Positions 44,655 to 54,402 of a DNA stretch of 64,000 nucleotides are shown piece by piece (position 1 is the first letter of the stretch; every line of letters starts with the position of its first letter). The stretch spans positions 8,233 through 72,232 of the forward strand of contig CAZNHL010000010.1 of the NCBI GenBank assembly GCA_964572965.1, in the 5' to 3' direction. The position numbers and the translations under genes are program-made. Origin of the DNA: CAZNHL01 sp964572965 (lineage in GTDB: Bacteria > Bacteroidota > Bacteroidia > Cytophagales > UBA9547). A model generated the notes under the pieces. It was not told the origin of the DNA. It worked only from the letters and a program-made list of their open reading frames with translations, and searched no databases.

Positions 44655-45956
44655 ATGCAATTATACAGCACAAAACATCAGTCGCCTAATGTAGGCTTTG
44701 AGGAAGCAATTTTCAGAGGATTACCACCTGACAACGGTTTGTACATGCCCACTGTTATCCCAACTTTGGACGATGCGTTTTTCAAGAATATAGACAAACT
44801 TTCCTTTCAGGAGATCGCCCACGAAGTAGCTAAAAAGCTGATCGGAGACGATATCGAAGCTTCTGCTTTAAAAAATCTGGTATATGAAGCAGTGAATTTC
44901 CCTGCTCCATTGGTTGAAATCGAAGAAAATGTAAGTGTACTGGAATTGTTCCACGGGCCATCATTGGCATTCAAAGATTTCGGCGCGCGCTTTATGTCTC
45001 GCGTGATGTCTTATTTCTTACAGAAAACTTCTAAAGAAATCCATATCCTTGTAGCAACTTCCGGTGATACAGGCGGTGCAGTGGCATTGGGCTTTTTGAA
45101 TACGCCTGGCATCAAAGTAACAATCCTTTATCCAAGTGGAAAAGTGTCTGAATTGCAGGAAAAGCAATTGACAACTTTGGGTGCAAACATTACTGCCCTT
45201 GAAGTGAAAGGTACTTTTGACGATTGCCAGAAAATGGTAAAAGAAGCGTTCCTTGATAAAGACCTTACTTCTAAATTCAACCTTGCATCTGCTAACTCAA
45301 TCAATATCGCACGTCTGATCCCTCAGTCGTTCTATTATTTCAATACTTATGCGCAGTTAAAACCAAAAGGTTTACCTGTAGTGTTTGCTGTGCCTAGCGG
45401 TAACTTCGGTAACATTGGTGCAGGTTTGATTGCGAAAAGAATGGGCTTGCCTGTTCATAAATTTGTAGCTGCAACCAATGCCAACGATATTATTCCTGAG
45501 TACTTGTGGAATGGCGAATTCCTGCCAAGACCTTCAATCCGTACCTTATCAAACGCAATGGATGTTGGTAATCCAAGCAACTTCCAGCGTATCGAAGATC
45601 TTTATGGAAAGGATGTTCAGAAATTACGTGAAGACGTAGTAGGTGTGGCTTTCTCTGACGACCAGACTGAAAGAGCTATTGACGAAATTTACAAAAAGAC
45701 AAACTATATCGCTTGTCCGCATACAGCAGTGGCATATTTAGGGTTGAAAAGCTATTTAGCGACAGAGCCGTCTAAAAAGCTAAGTGGCGTGTTTTTGTCA
45801 ACAGCACATCCGTCTAAGTTTACGAATGAAATGAAAGCTGAAATTGCGTCTAAGGTGGAAATTCCTGAACAATTGGCAGAGTTAATGCCGAGGGCGAAAA
45901 AGTCGATCGTAACAGAGAATACCTACGATGCTCTTAAAAAGTATTTGTTAAGCTAA
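44655..45956 (+). CDS. thrC: Threonine synthase
   Basis: 433-residue PLP enzyme converting O-phosphohomoserine to threonine. The Schiff-base lysine is K107 in LAFKDFGARF, and the phosphate-binding loop SGDTGGAVALGF follows. The N-terminal MQLYSTKHQSPNVGFEEAIFRGLPPDNGLYMP matches the ThrC family. Complete. It lies 28 kb from thrAB, with the relict CRISPR fragment just upstream, and is followed by a perfect terminator. Confidence 0.96.
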   Translation: MQLYSTKHQSPNVGFEEAIFRGLPPDNGLYMPTVIPTLDDAFFKNIDKLSFQEIAHEVAKKLIGDDIEASALKNLVYEAVNFPAPLVEIEENVSVLELFHGPSLAFKDFGARFMSRVMSYFLQKTSKEIHILVATSGDTGGAVALGFLNTPGIKVTILYPSGKVSELQEKQLTTLGANITALEVKGTFDDCQKMVKEAFLDKDLTSKFNLASANSINIARLIPQSFYYFNTYAQLKPKGLPVVFAVPSGNFGNIGAGLIAKRMGLPVHKFVAATNANDIIPEYLWNGEFLPRPSIRTLSNAMDVGNPSNFQRIEDLYGKDVQKLREDVVGVAFSDDQTERAIDEIYKKTNYIACPHTAVAYLGLKSYLATEPSKKLSGVFLSTAHPSKFTNEMKAEIASKVEIPEQLAELMPRAKKSIVTENTYDALKKYLLS

Positions 45957-45974
45957 AATCGAGCAAGTTAAGGT

Positions 45975-46016
45975 AACACAAAAAGGGCATTTCGGACGAA
46001 ATGCCCTTTTTGTGTT
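45975..46016 (+). terminator. Terminator after thrC
   Basis: Perfect 20-bp stem (45975-45994 with 45997-46016), 2-nt loop in the longest pairing. The A-rich 5' arm and T-rich 3' arm could act in both directions. Confidence 0.9.
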
Positions 46017-46343
46017 AAAACATTTAATTTATCTGAATTAATCTGTCTTGTAAACTGTTATTCACGTCATATAATTTGTTTAGAGCTTATAGGCAAATAT
46101 TTACCAACTTGTAGTCAGTATAGTACAAATTGGATTATTTGAATATTTTGCGCAATTTATTTCGTTAGTTTAGAATATTTCTAGATAAAAATCTAAAAAA
46201 TAATGGCTATATTTGTAGGCTTTGGGTGTGGACTGTGCTGAATGATTTGGATCTATAGACAAGGTTGCCCCTCGGTTTTGGTTGAGAATAATAGTTATAC
46301 TTTTCCTTTTTAAGTATTATAAGAAAATAAAGGACTGTTGAAA
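46017..46343 (+). promoter_or_regulatory. gltB upstream region with -7 box and leader
   Basis: AT-rich noncoding DNA. TATATTTG at 46208-46215 fits the -7 consensus and would give a leader of about 125 nt. The leader includes a small hairpin ATACTT/AAGTAT near 46298-46318. An inverted AGAT/ATCT pair lies just upstream of the box. No known glutamine or nitrogen riboswitch was recognised. Confidence 0.45.
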
Positions 46344-49300
46344 ATGGTTGAAAACACACAAGGTTTGTACGATCCCCAGTTTGAGCATGACGCATGTGGT
46401 ATTGGTTTTGTGGCCAATCTGAAAGGGATCAAAGCTCACAACATTGTGGAAGACGCGTTGCGCATGCTTACCCGCATGGAGCACCGTGGAGCTTGCGGTT
46501 GTGAAACTAACACAGGTGATGGTGCCGGTATTCTGGTACAAATGCCTCATGAATTCTTCATCGATGAAACGTTGAAGCTGGGTATAAAATTGCCTGCGTT
46601 CGGTAAATACGCAGTAGGTATGATTTTCTTTCCCAAACAGGAAAAGGTAAGAGAGGAATGCCGTACCATTTTAAACAGAAATATTGAAAAGCTAGGAATG
46701 AAGTTGTTGGGCTACCGTCTGGTACCTAAAGACGATTCTGATCTTGGGCCTACAGCATTGGATGGTGAGCCTCAGATTGAGCAGGTATTCATCCAGGCAC
46801 CTGACGGCGTTGAAGGTGATGCTTTCGAAAGAAAATTATATGTGTTGAGAAATTACGTGTCTCGTCTTTGCAACGAAACTGTTGCAAACGTGAACGATGC
46901 ATTCTATTTTTCTTCACTATCCTATAAAACGATTTCGTACAAAGGACAATTGATCACGCATCAGGTTCGTCCTTACTTTACTGACCTGCACAACCCGAAT
47001 TTCGTGTCTGCACTGGCAGTAGTACACTCTCGTTTCTCTACCAATACTTTCCCTTCATGGAAATTGGCTCAGCCATTCCGTTATATCGCACACAACGGTG
47101 AGATTAACACAGTAAGAGGAAATATTAACTGGATCAAAGCACAAGAGGCTGTATTAGAGTCTGATTTGTTTACAAAAGAGGAATTGGAAATGCTGATGCC
47201 AATCTGCAATCCTAAAAACTCTGACTCTTCTAACCTTGATAACGTAATCGAATTGCTGGTATTGAGCGGTCGTTCTTTACCACACGTAATGATGATGTTG
47301 GTTCCTGAAGCATGGGACGACAACACATTGATGGAAGATTACAAACATGATTTCTACGAGTACCATGCTTCTATCATGGAGCCTTGGGATGGTCCTGCTT
47401 CTATCTCTTTCACTGACGGTAAAATCGTAGGTGCTACTTTGGATAGAAACGGTCTTCGTCCTTCTCGCTACTGGTTGCTTGACGACGATACTTTGATCAT
47501 GGCTTCTGAAGCCGGTGTATTGGAAGATATCGATCAGTCTAAAGTAGTTAAAAAAGGTCGTTTACAGCCAGGTAAGATGTTTGTGGTAAGTCTTGAAGAA
47601 GGCCGCATCATCTCTGACGAAGAAATCAAAAGAGACATCTGTACTAAACAGCCTTATGCTGAATGGTTGAAAGAATTCAAAATCAAAATTGAAGACTTAC
47701 CGGAAGCTAAAGCTGAGTTCAAAACATACGAAGGCAGCACATTGTTGAAAAAACAATTGTCATTCGGTTATACATCAGAAGACCTGAAAGTTGTTTTGGC
47801 GCCAATGGCACAAAACGGTGAAGAGGCTATCGGTTCAATGGGGGTTGATACGCCATTGGCGATTCTTTCTGATCAGAGCCAGCACCTGACAAGTTACTTC
47901 AAACAATTGTTTGCTCAGGTTACCAACCCACCGATCGATCCGATCCGTGAGCGTTTGGTAATGTCATTGGTAACTTGCATCGGTGGTAGCAAAAACCTGT
48001 TGAACGAAACTCCGCAGCATTGCCATACAGTTGCTTTAAAACAACCTGTATTGACAAACAATGAGCTTGCTAAATTGAGATATATCGATCATGCAAACTT
48101 CCAGACTAAGACAATACCTACAGTATTCAGAACAGAAGACGGCAAATCTAACCTGGCAAAAGCTTTGGAAAGAATGTGCCAGTATGCTGCTGATGCGGTA
48201 GAAGACGGATACGAAATTATCTTATTGTCTGATCGTGGAACTGACAGCGAGCATGCTCCGATTCCTTCATTGCTTGCAACAGCAGCAGTACACCATCACC
48301 TGATCCGCAAAGGCTTAAGAGCTTCTGTAGGTATCGTGGTAGAAGCTGGTGACGTGTGGGAAACACACCACGTAGCAACTTTGATCGGTTACGGTGCAAC
48401 AGCGGTTAACCCTTACATGGCTTTCGATTCTATCACAGGATTGAAAAAAGAAGGTGTTATCGAATCTGACCTTCCGGAAGAAAAACTACACTACAACTTC
48501 GTAAAAGCAGTTGGTAAAGGCTTGTTGAAAATATTCTCTAAAATGGGTATCTCAACATTGCAGTCTTACCAGGGTGCCCAGATCTTCGAAGCTTTGGGTA
48601 TTTCTAAAGAAGTTGTTGACAAATACTTTACAGGAACGGCGTCACGTATCGGTGGTCTGACTATAGAAGGAATTGAAAAAGAAGCATTGATCAAACACAG
48701 ATTAGGTTTCCCAAAAACAATCCTTCCAAATCAGAAACTGGAAGTGGGTGGTTTCTATCAGTGGAAACGCCGTGGTGAATACCACTTGTTCAACCCTCAG
48801 TCAATTCACTACCTTCAGTTGTCTACTAAAACAAACAACTACGAGGTGTTCAAAAAGTATACTAAAACGATCAATGACCAGAGCCAGCGTGCTTGTACAT
48901 TGAGAAGTTTATTGAAATTCAAGCCAGGTAAGTCAATTTCGATAGATGAAGTTGAACCATTGGAAAGCATCGTGAAGCGTTTCGCTACTGGTGCAATGTC
49001 ATTCGGTTCGATCTCTTACGAAGCACACACTACTTTGGCAATTGCCATGAACCGTTTGGGCGCTAAGTCTAACACCGGTGAAGGTGGTGAAGATGAAATC
49101 CGTTACAACCCGCTTGAGAACGGCGACTCATTGCGTTCTTCTATCAAGCAGGTTGCTTCAGGCCGTTTTGGTGTAACAGCCAACTACCTGACTAACGCTG
49201 ATGAATTACAGATTAAAATGGCTCAGGGTGCTAAACCTGGTGAAGGTGGTCAGCTTCCTGGTCCTAAAGTGGATGACTGGATCGGTCGTACGCGTCNNNN

Positions 49301-50879
49301 NNNNNNACCTGGTGTAGGTTTGATTTCGCCTCCTCCACACCACGATATTTACTCAATTGAAGATTTGGCTCAGCTGATCTTTGACTTGAAAAATGCGAAC
49401 CGTCAGGCTCGTATCTCAGTGAAGCTGGTATCTGAAGCTGGTGTAGGTACAATTGCTACAGGTGTTGCGAAAGCGCACTCTGATGTTGTATTGATCGCCG
49501 GTCACGATGGTGGTACAGGTGCTTCTCCATTGTCTTCAATTCGTCACGCAGGTCTTCCTTGGGAACTTGGTTTGGCTGAAACTCACCAGACTTTGGTGAA
49601 AAACAAATTGAGAGGCCGTGTAGTAGTACAAACTGACGGACAGATCAGAACTGGCCGTGATTTGATTATCGCGACTTTGTTAGGGGCTGAAGAGTGGGGT
49701 ATTGCAACTGCTGCGCTTGTAGTAGAAGGTTGTATCATGATGCGTAAGTGCCATGTAAACACTTGTCCGGTAGGTATTGCTACTCAGAACGAAGAATTAA
49801 GAAAACGTTTCTCTGGTAACCCAGATCACGTAGTGAACTTCTTTAAATTCCTTGCACAGGAAATGAGAGAGATCATGGCGGAACTAGGTTTCAGAACAAT
49901 ACAGGAAATGGTTGGGCAGGTAGACCGTCTTGAGATGAGAGACGATATCGCTCACTGGAAATATAAGAGTCTTGATTTATCGGGCTTGTTGCATAAGGAA
50001 TATGCTGATGCAGATACTTATATCTACAATGCTGAGGTTCAGGATCATGGCCTGGAAGGTCAGATTGACTGGAAATTGATTGAAGCGGCTAAACCTGCTT
50101 TGGATAATGCAACGAAAGTATACGCTGAGTTCCCGGTTACTAACCTTGACCGTTCTGTAGGTAACATGTTGTCTAACGACATCACTAAAATCTACAAAGC
50201 ACCAGGATTGCCGGAAGATACAATCCACTTCAAATTCAGAGGTACTGCAGGACAATCTTTCGGAGCATTCTCTACAGCTGGTCTGACAATGGAAGTAGAA
50301 GGCGATGCAAACGATTACTTCGGTAAAGGTTTGTCAGGTGCTAAGCTGATTGTTTATCCTGACAGAGCTGCGAAGTTCGTTGCTGCTGACAACATTGTAA
50401 TTGGTAACGTAGCACTTTACGGAGCTACTTCCGGTGAAATATATGTAAACGGTATTGCCGGCGAACGTTTCTGCGTGCGTAACTCAGGTGCTAAGGCAGT
50501 AGTTGAAGGAGTGGGTGATCACGGTTGTGAATACATGACTGGTGGTGCTGTAGTAATCCTTGGTGAAACAGGCCGTAACTTCGCTGCCGGTATGAGTGGC
50601 GGGGTAGCTTATGTGTACGATGTAAATAAGACTTTCGCGAAACATTGCAATATGGAAATGGTTGCCTTCGATCCGTTGGAAGAAGAAGACTTGAGCGTAT
50701 TGAAGAAAATGATCGAAACACACTTCAACTATACGAAGTCTGAAGCGGCTGATAAAGTCCTTAAAAACTGGGCTAACGAAATCAGCCATTTCGTGAAAGT
50801 AATGCCACGTGAATACAAAGCAGTACTATTGAAAAGAAAACAACAAGCTCAAGCGAAGAAGGAGGTAATTCATGGGTAA
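46344..50879 (+). CDS. gltB: Glutamate synthase, large subunit
   Basis: About 1511-residue enzyme making glutamate from glutamine and 2-oxoglutarate. The ATG at 46344 is chosen; a TTG two codons earlier is less likely. The short propeptide precedes the catalytic Cys (DACGIGF, C18), the N-terminal glutaminase nucleophile. The central and FMN-binding synthase domains include GAMSFGSISYEAH, the ISPPPHHDIYSIEDLAQLI segment and the cluster cysteines CHVNTCPVGIATQ. The C-terminal GXGXG beta-helix domain ends the chain. Ten N at 49297-49306 interrupt TR-xx-PGVG; the family has three residues (HST) there, where this count gives four. Confidence 0.96.
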   Translation: MVENTQGLYDPQFEHDACGIGFVANLKGIKAHNIVEDALRMLTRMEHRGACGCETNTGDGAGILVQMPHEFFIDETLKLGIKLPAFGKYAVGMIFFPKQEKVREECRTILNRNIEKLGMKLLGYRLVPKDDSDLGPTALDGEPQIEQVFIQAPDGVEGDAFERKLYVLRNYVSRLCNETVANVNDAFYFSSLSYKTISYKGQLITHQVRPYFTDLHNPNFVSALAVVHSRFSTNTFPSWKLAQPFRYIAHNGEINTVRGNINWIKAQEAVLESDLFTKEELEMLMPICNPKNSDSSNLDNVIELLVLSGRSLPHVMMMLVPEAWDDNTLMEDYKHDFYEYHASIMEPWDGPASISFTDGKIVGATLDRNGLRPSRYWLLDDDTLIMASEAGVLEDIDQSKVVKKGRLQPGKMFVVSLEEGRIISDEEIKRDICTKQPYAEWLKEFKIKIEDLPEAKAEFKTYEGSTLLKKQLSFGYTSEDLKVVLAPMAQNGEEAIGSMGVDTPLAILSDQSQHLTSYFKQLFAQVTNPPIDPIRERLVMSLVTCIGGSKNLLNETPQHCHTVALKQPVLTNNELAKLRYIDHANFQTKTIPTVFRTEDGKSNLAKALERMCQYAADAVEDGYEIILLSDRGTDSEHAPIPSLLATAAVHHHLIRKGLRASVGIVVEAGDVWETHHVATLIGYGATAVNPYMAFDSITGLKKEGVIESDLPEEKLHYNFVKAVGKGLLKIFSKMGISTLQSYQGAQIFEALGISKEVVDKYFTGTASRIGGLTIEGIEKEALIKHRLGFPKTILPNQKLEVGGFYQWKRRGEYHLFNPQSIHYLQLSTKTNNYEVFKKYTKTINDQSQRACTLRSLLKFKPGKSISIDEVEPLESIVKRFATGAMSFGSISYEAHTTLAIAMNRLGAKSNTGEGGEDEIRYNPLENGDSLRSSIKQVASGRFGVTANYLTNADELQIKMAQGAKPGEGGQLPGPKVDDWIGRTRXXXXPGVGLISPPPHHDIYSIEDLAQLIFDLKNANRQARISVKLVSEAGVGTIATGVAKAHSDVVLIAGHDGGTGASPLSSIRHAGLPWELGLAETHQTLVKNKLRGRVVVQTDGQIRTGRDLIIATLLGAEEWGIATAALVVEGCIMMRKCHVNTCPVGIATQNEELRKRFSGNPDHVVNFFKFLAQEMREIMAELGFRTIQEMVGQVDRLEMRDDIAHWKYKSLDLSGLLHKEYADADTYIYNAEVQDHGLEGQIDWKLIEAAKPALDNATKVYAEFPVTNLDRSVGNMLSNDITKIYKAPGLPEDTIHFKFRGTAGQSFGAFSTAGLTMEVEGDANDYFGKGLSGAKLIVYPDRAAKFVAADNIVIGNVALYGATSGEIYVNGIAGERFCVRNSGAKAVVEGVGDHGCEYMTGGAVVILGETGRNFAAGMSGGVAYVYDVNKTFAKHCNMEMVAFDPLEEEDLSVLKKMIETHFNYTKSEAADKVLKNWANEISHFVKVMPREYKAVLLKRKQQAQAKKEVIHG

Positions 50880-52362
50880 GCCAACTGGATTCCTGGAGTT
50901 CACTAGAGAACTTCCTAAAAAAAGAGATCCAAAAGACAGAGTAAAAGATTATAAAGAACTATACGTTCCGTTTAGTTCTGAGCAGGTTGAGACACAGGCT
51001 AGCCGTTGTATGAACTGCGGCGTTCCTTTCTGCCACAGCGGTTGTCCGCTTGGGAATATCATTCCTGAGTTCAACGATGCTGTATATGATAAGCAGTGGG
51101 AAGAAGCTTACAATATCCTGACTTCGACAAATAACTTCCCTGAATTTACGGGCCGTATTTGTCCTGCTCCTTGCGAAGCTGCCTGCGTGTTGGGTATCAA
51201 CCAACCTCCGGTAACGATCGAGGAAATTGAAAAAAATATCATAGAAATCGCTTTCGAAAAAGGCTACGCTAAGCCAAAAACTCCTGCAAAGAGAACCGGT
51301 AAAAAAGTAGCTGTAATCGGTGGCGGTCCTGCAGGTCTTGCTGCTGCTGCTCAATTGAACAAAGCCGGTCACTTAGTGACAGTTTTCGAAAGAGCTGATG
51401 AAGTAGGTGGACTGTTGAGATATGGTATTCCTGATTTCAAATTAGAGAAATGGGTTGTTGAGCGTCGCGTGAAGTTGATGGAAGAAGAAGGCGTTGTCTT
51501 CAAAACCAATGCTAACGTAGGTGTAAACGTATCTGTAGATAACGTTCTTGGAGAATTTGACGCAGTGGTATTGTCTGGTGGTTCTACGGTTCCAAGAGAC
51601 CTTCCGATTCCTGGTCGTCAGTTCAAAGGAGTTTATCCTGCAATGGAATTCCTTTCTCAGCAAAATAAGCGTGTGTCTGGCAAGAAAGTTGAAGTTGACC
51701 ATACCGGTACAGCTTATGCTAATGGCGAAATTCTTGCTACAGGTAAAAATGTAGTAGTAATCGGTGGTGGTGATACCGGTTCTGATTGTGTTGGTACTTC
51801 TAACCGTCATGGTGCGAAGTCAATCACACAGATTGAATTGTTGTCAAAACCTTCTGAAGGACGTCACGAGTCAACACCTTGGCCAAACTGGCCAATGATG
51901 CTTCGTACATCTACTTCTCACGAAGAAGGCTGCGAGCGTCAGTGGGCTATCCTTACTAAAGAATTTGTAGGTGATGCTAATGGAAACCTTGTAGGTTTGA
52001 AATTGGTTGACATCGAGTGGAAAGCAGAACCGGGACAAGCGCCTAAATTTACTGAAATTGCAGGCTCTGAGCGTGTAGTTGACTGTGAGCTGGCATTTCT
52101 GGCGGCAGGTTTCTTACACCCACAGCATACAGGTTTACTTCAGCAATTAGGCGTTGAGCTTGACGAAAGAGGAAATGTAAAAGCAAACAACTATCAGACA
52201 ACAGTAGCGAAAGTATTCACAGCAGGTGATATGCGTCGCGGACAATCATTGGTAGTATGGGCAATCTCTGAAGGACGTGAAGCAGCAAGAGCAGTAGACG
52301 AATTCTTAATGGGTTCATCTTTGCTTGAGGCAAAAGACGAAAGTATGTTGTTCAATGCGTAA
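50872..52362 (+). CDS. gltD: Glutamate synthase, small subunit
   Basis: 496-residue FAD/NAD(P)H partner that feeds electrons to GltB. The N-terminal Fe-S region is CMNCGVPFCHSGCPLGN, the FAD-binding motif VAVIGGGPAGLAAAAQL, and the NADPH-binding motif VVVIGGGDTGSDCVG. The ATG overlaps the gltB stop by 8 nt, so translation is coupled. An AGGAGG site 7 nt upstream, inside gltB, is a rare strong Shine-Dalgarno for this genome. A strong terminator follows. Confidence 0.96.
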   Translation: MGKPTGFLEFTRELPKKRDPKDRVKDYKELYVPFSSEQVETQASRCMNCGVPFCHSGCPLGNIIPEFNDAVYDKQWEEAYNILTSTNNFPEFTGRICPAPCEAACVLGINQPPVTIEEIEKNIIEIAFEKGYAKPKTPAKRTGKKVAVIGGGPAGLAAAAQLNKAGHLVTVFERADEVGGLLRYGIPDFKLEKWVVERRVKLMEEEGVVFKTNANVGVNVSVDNVLGEFDAVVLSGGSTVPRDLPIPGRQFKGVYPAMEFLSQQNKRVSGKKVEVDHTGTAYANGEILATGKNVVVIGGGDTGSDCVGTSNRHGAKSITQIELLSKPSEGRHESTPWPNWPMMLRTSTSHEEGCERQWAILTKEFVGDANGNLVGLKLVDIEWKAEPGQAPKFTEIAGSERVVDCELAFLAAGFLHPQHTGLLQQLGVELDERGNVKANNYQTTVAKVFTAGDMRRGQSLVVWAISEGREAARAVDEFLMGSSLLEAKDESMLFNA

Positions 52363-52380
52363 TTGAATATAAATTAATAA

Positions 52381-52417
52381 CAAAAAAGGTTCCGCATTAC
52401 ATACGGAACCTTTTTTG
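52381..52417 (+). terminator. Terminator after gltBD
   Basis: CAAAAAAGGTTCCG (52381-52394) pairs with CGGAACCTTTTTTG (52404-52417), ending in a T run. Confidence 0.9.
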
Positions 52418-52493
52418 TTATTAAGCTTTAAGCATTAATTCTTTAAGCCTTCCGCCTTTTAATTTTATTGGCTATTTTAGTGCAGAATTTTTA

Positions 52494-53423
52494 ATGAATG
52501 CTTCAATGTTAAACCTGCGACTTGGTTTTGTTTTTTCTTTGGTACTTTTCTTTGTGAGTATTGGTTTTCAGGGTATTGCTCAGGATACTGATACTGAAGA
52601 AGAGGAAGAAATTCCGGCAGATAGTGTAAAACCGGCAAAGAAACCTGCACCCAGAACCTATTATGTTGAAAGGCAACATCGTATGGATTCATTAAAAGGA
52701 GCTATTAAAAGTCGCCAGGACTCTTTAAAAAGGTCAACTAAGAAAAACTTCTTTGTTGATACCAGAAATATATTCAGTGTTCAGCTTACATCTTTATTAA
52801 TAAAAAATTTTGAGTTTAGTTACGAAAATTATGTAACGCCGCGGATGACGCTGGGAGGTACATTAGGATATAAGCCAGGAAATCCTGACTCTTATGGAAA
52901 ATCTGTCAATGTGCTGCAGAAAAGCGGGTATGATGATATTATGGCTTTCTCTTTTTCCAGGAGCTATTATGGAGCTTTTTCGGGGAAATTCCTGCTTAAA
53001 CGGTTTTTGTATGTGGGTGGAGAAGCTTTTGTAAGACACTCTTATTTCGATAACGGACGTATTACCTGGGAAGATACACCAACCAATACTTCAGGAGGTA
53101 CAACAGTAAGGGGGAATACGCTTGATTATGTAGATTCGTTAAGTGCTCAAGTTACATCAGCAGGCTTGAAGGTCTTATTTGGCTATAGGCCCACAATTCG
53201 CTTGTCTTCATCTACAGGTTTGGTTTTTGATTTTTATGCCGGATTTAGTTTAAGGTATAAATCGGCCTCTTTACATCACTATACCACCTATTACTCTGTC
53301 AGAGAAGAGTTTTCTCCCGGAAATCCTATACGATATTATAAAGTAAACACAAATGCTGATGAACGAGTTAGCAAAGTATTACCTGCTATTCAGTTTGGTA
53401 TTAAAGTAGGGCTGCGTTTTTGA
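52494..53423 (+). CDS. Outer-membrane beta-barrel paralog 1 of 4
   Basis: 309-residue protein with a signal peptide (cleavage near GIAQ, residue 29), an acidic linker and a basic DSLK-rich segment. A beta-barrel of about 210 residues follows (FEFSYENYVTPRMTLGGTLGYKPG) and ends FGIKVGLRF; the terminal Phe is typical of outer-membrane proteins. It shares with its three neighbours the plan DSL-A-V-[ST]-G-LK-L-G and an end [GV]xRxGxRF. Family not recognised by name. The four in a row point to local duplication. Confidence 0.75.
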   Translation: MNASMLNLRLGFVFSLVLFFVSIGFQGIAQDTDTEEEEEIPADSVKPAKKPAPRTYYVERQHRMDSLKGAIKSRQDSLKRSTKKNFFVDTRNIFSVQLTSLLIKNFEFSYENYVTPRMTLGGTLGYKPGNPDSYGKSVNVLQKSGYDDIMAFSFSRSYYGAFSGKFLLKRFLYVGGEAFVRHSYFDNGRITWEDTPTNTSGGTTVRGNTLDYVDSLSAQVTSAGLKVLFGYRPTIRLSSSTGLVFDFYAGFSLRYKSASLHHYTTYYSVREEFSPGNPIRYYKVNTNADERVSKVLPAIQFGIKVGLRF

Positions 53424-53435
53424 TTTTATGAACTA

Positions 53436-54296
53436 ATGAATCAGATGAAATACTTTTTTTTAATAAGTAGCTTGGTTTTAATAAGTAGTTTTTTCTCTTT
53501 TTGCAATGCTCAGGACCAGACAAGGAAAGATTCTCTTCGCCAGCAAAAATTATTAAGAGGCGAGAGAGCACGTTATGTGGCTGATTCGTCAAGAAAAGCA
53601 AAAAGTATCCGGATAAAGGATTTTCTGGCAAGAACCCCCAATCTGATTAGCTGGACACCTACTTCTTTAGCTTATGCAAAAGTAGAGTTGATGTATGAAC
53701 GCTTTTTAAAACGGCGATTTTCTGTAGGCTTGTCTGCTATGTATAAGTATAATACTAATAGAAACTCCCATATAAAAGAAAGGACATATGATTCGAGTCC
53801 TTCATGGGGTGGGATGCCAGCGTTGGGAGCCAATCAACGTAACGGATATGGGAATATATGGGAGATGCCTTATTCCCAGGGGTATAGTTTGGGAGCATTT
53901 TCAAAGTTCTATTTTATCAATAATAAGGTATTTGTACATAGTGAATTATTTGGTCAGTATGCCTCATACGATCATGTAAATGTTACCTGGTCAGAAAGAG
54001 TATGGCCTCAAATGTCAGATTCTTTAAAGGCATCTGTTACTTCCGGAGGTTTGAAAATATTGATAGGGTCGAGTGTTTCTATTCCTGTTACACAAAAGCT
54101 AGGTGTTTTCTTCGAATATTTTGTAGGCTGCACCATAAGAATGGATTATGCAGATTTGTTTCATTACAAACAAAAACAGATAAGTTATGACGACTCAGGA
54201 GAACAAATAATAGTCCTTAAAGAAATGGAACCTGAAAACGTAAATAGTGTTACCATTAAACCACAGACAGGTGTTCGTATAGGTTTACGTTTTTAA
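53436..54296 (+). CDS. Outer-membrane beta-barrel paralog 2 of 4
   Basis: 286 residues (283 if MKYFF at 53445 is the start). Signal peptide ending near FCNAQ; a basic DSLRQQK segment; a barrel with YAKVELMYERFLKRRFSVGLSAMYKY and DSLKASVTSGGLKILIGSSVSIP. The end is TGVRIGLRF. It lies 12 nt after paralog 1, so the two are co-transcribed. Its downstream hairpin and T run (about 54322-54358) may end the pair. Confidence 0.75.
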   Translation: MNQMKYFFLISSLVLISSFFSFCNAQDQTRKDSLRQQKLLRGERARYVADSSRKAKSIRIKDFLARTPNLISWTPTSLAYAKVELMYERFLKRRFSVGLSAMYKYNTNRNSHIKERTYDSSPSWGGMPALGANQRNGYGNIWEMPYSQGYSLGAFSKFYFINNKVFVHSELFGQYASYDHVNVTWSERVWPQMSDSLKASVTSGGLKILIGSSVSIPVTQKLGVFFEYFVGCTIRMDYADLFHYKQKQISYDDSGEQIIVLKEMEPENVNSVTIKPQTGVRIGLRF

Positions 54297-54321
54297 TTTA
54301 CGACAACATGATAGTTTTTAT

Positions 54322-54380
54322 GGCCGGAGGCATTTTGTGATTCCGGTCAATTTTTTTTGTAGCAGTTCTGGCTAGGTTTG
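54322..54380 (+). promoter_or_regulatory. Terminator-like hairpin and promoter before paralog 3
   Basis: GGCCGGA pairs with TCCGGTC and is followed by AATTTTTTTT. 28 nt after the GGTCAA start lies TAGGTTTG (54373-54380), a perfect -7 box. The same GTGATTC-GGTCAATTTTTTT block and spacing recur before paralog 4, showing duplication of gene plus promoter. Confidence 0.55.
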
Positions 54381-54402
54381 TCGCATAGAAAATAGAAAAG
54401 CT

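Noticed and set aside
46017..46343. Possible glutamine riboswitch or other known leader element before gltB
   Set aside because: No recognisable conserved core; only a short AT hairpin.
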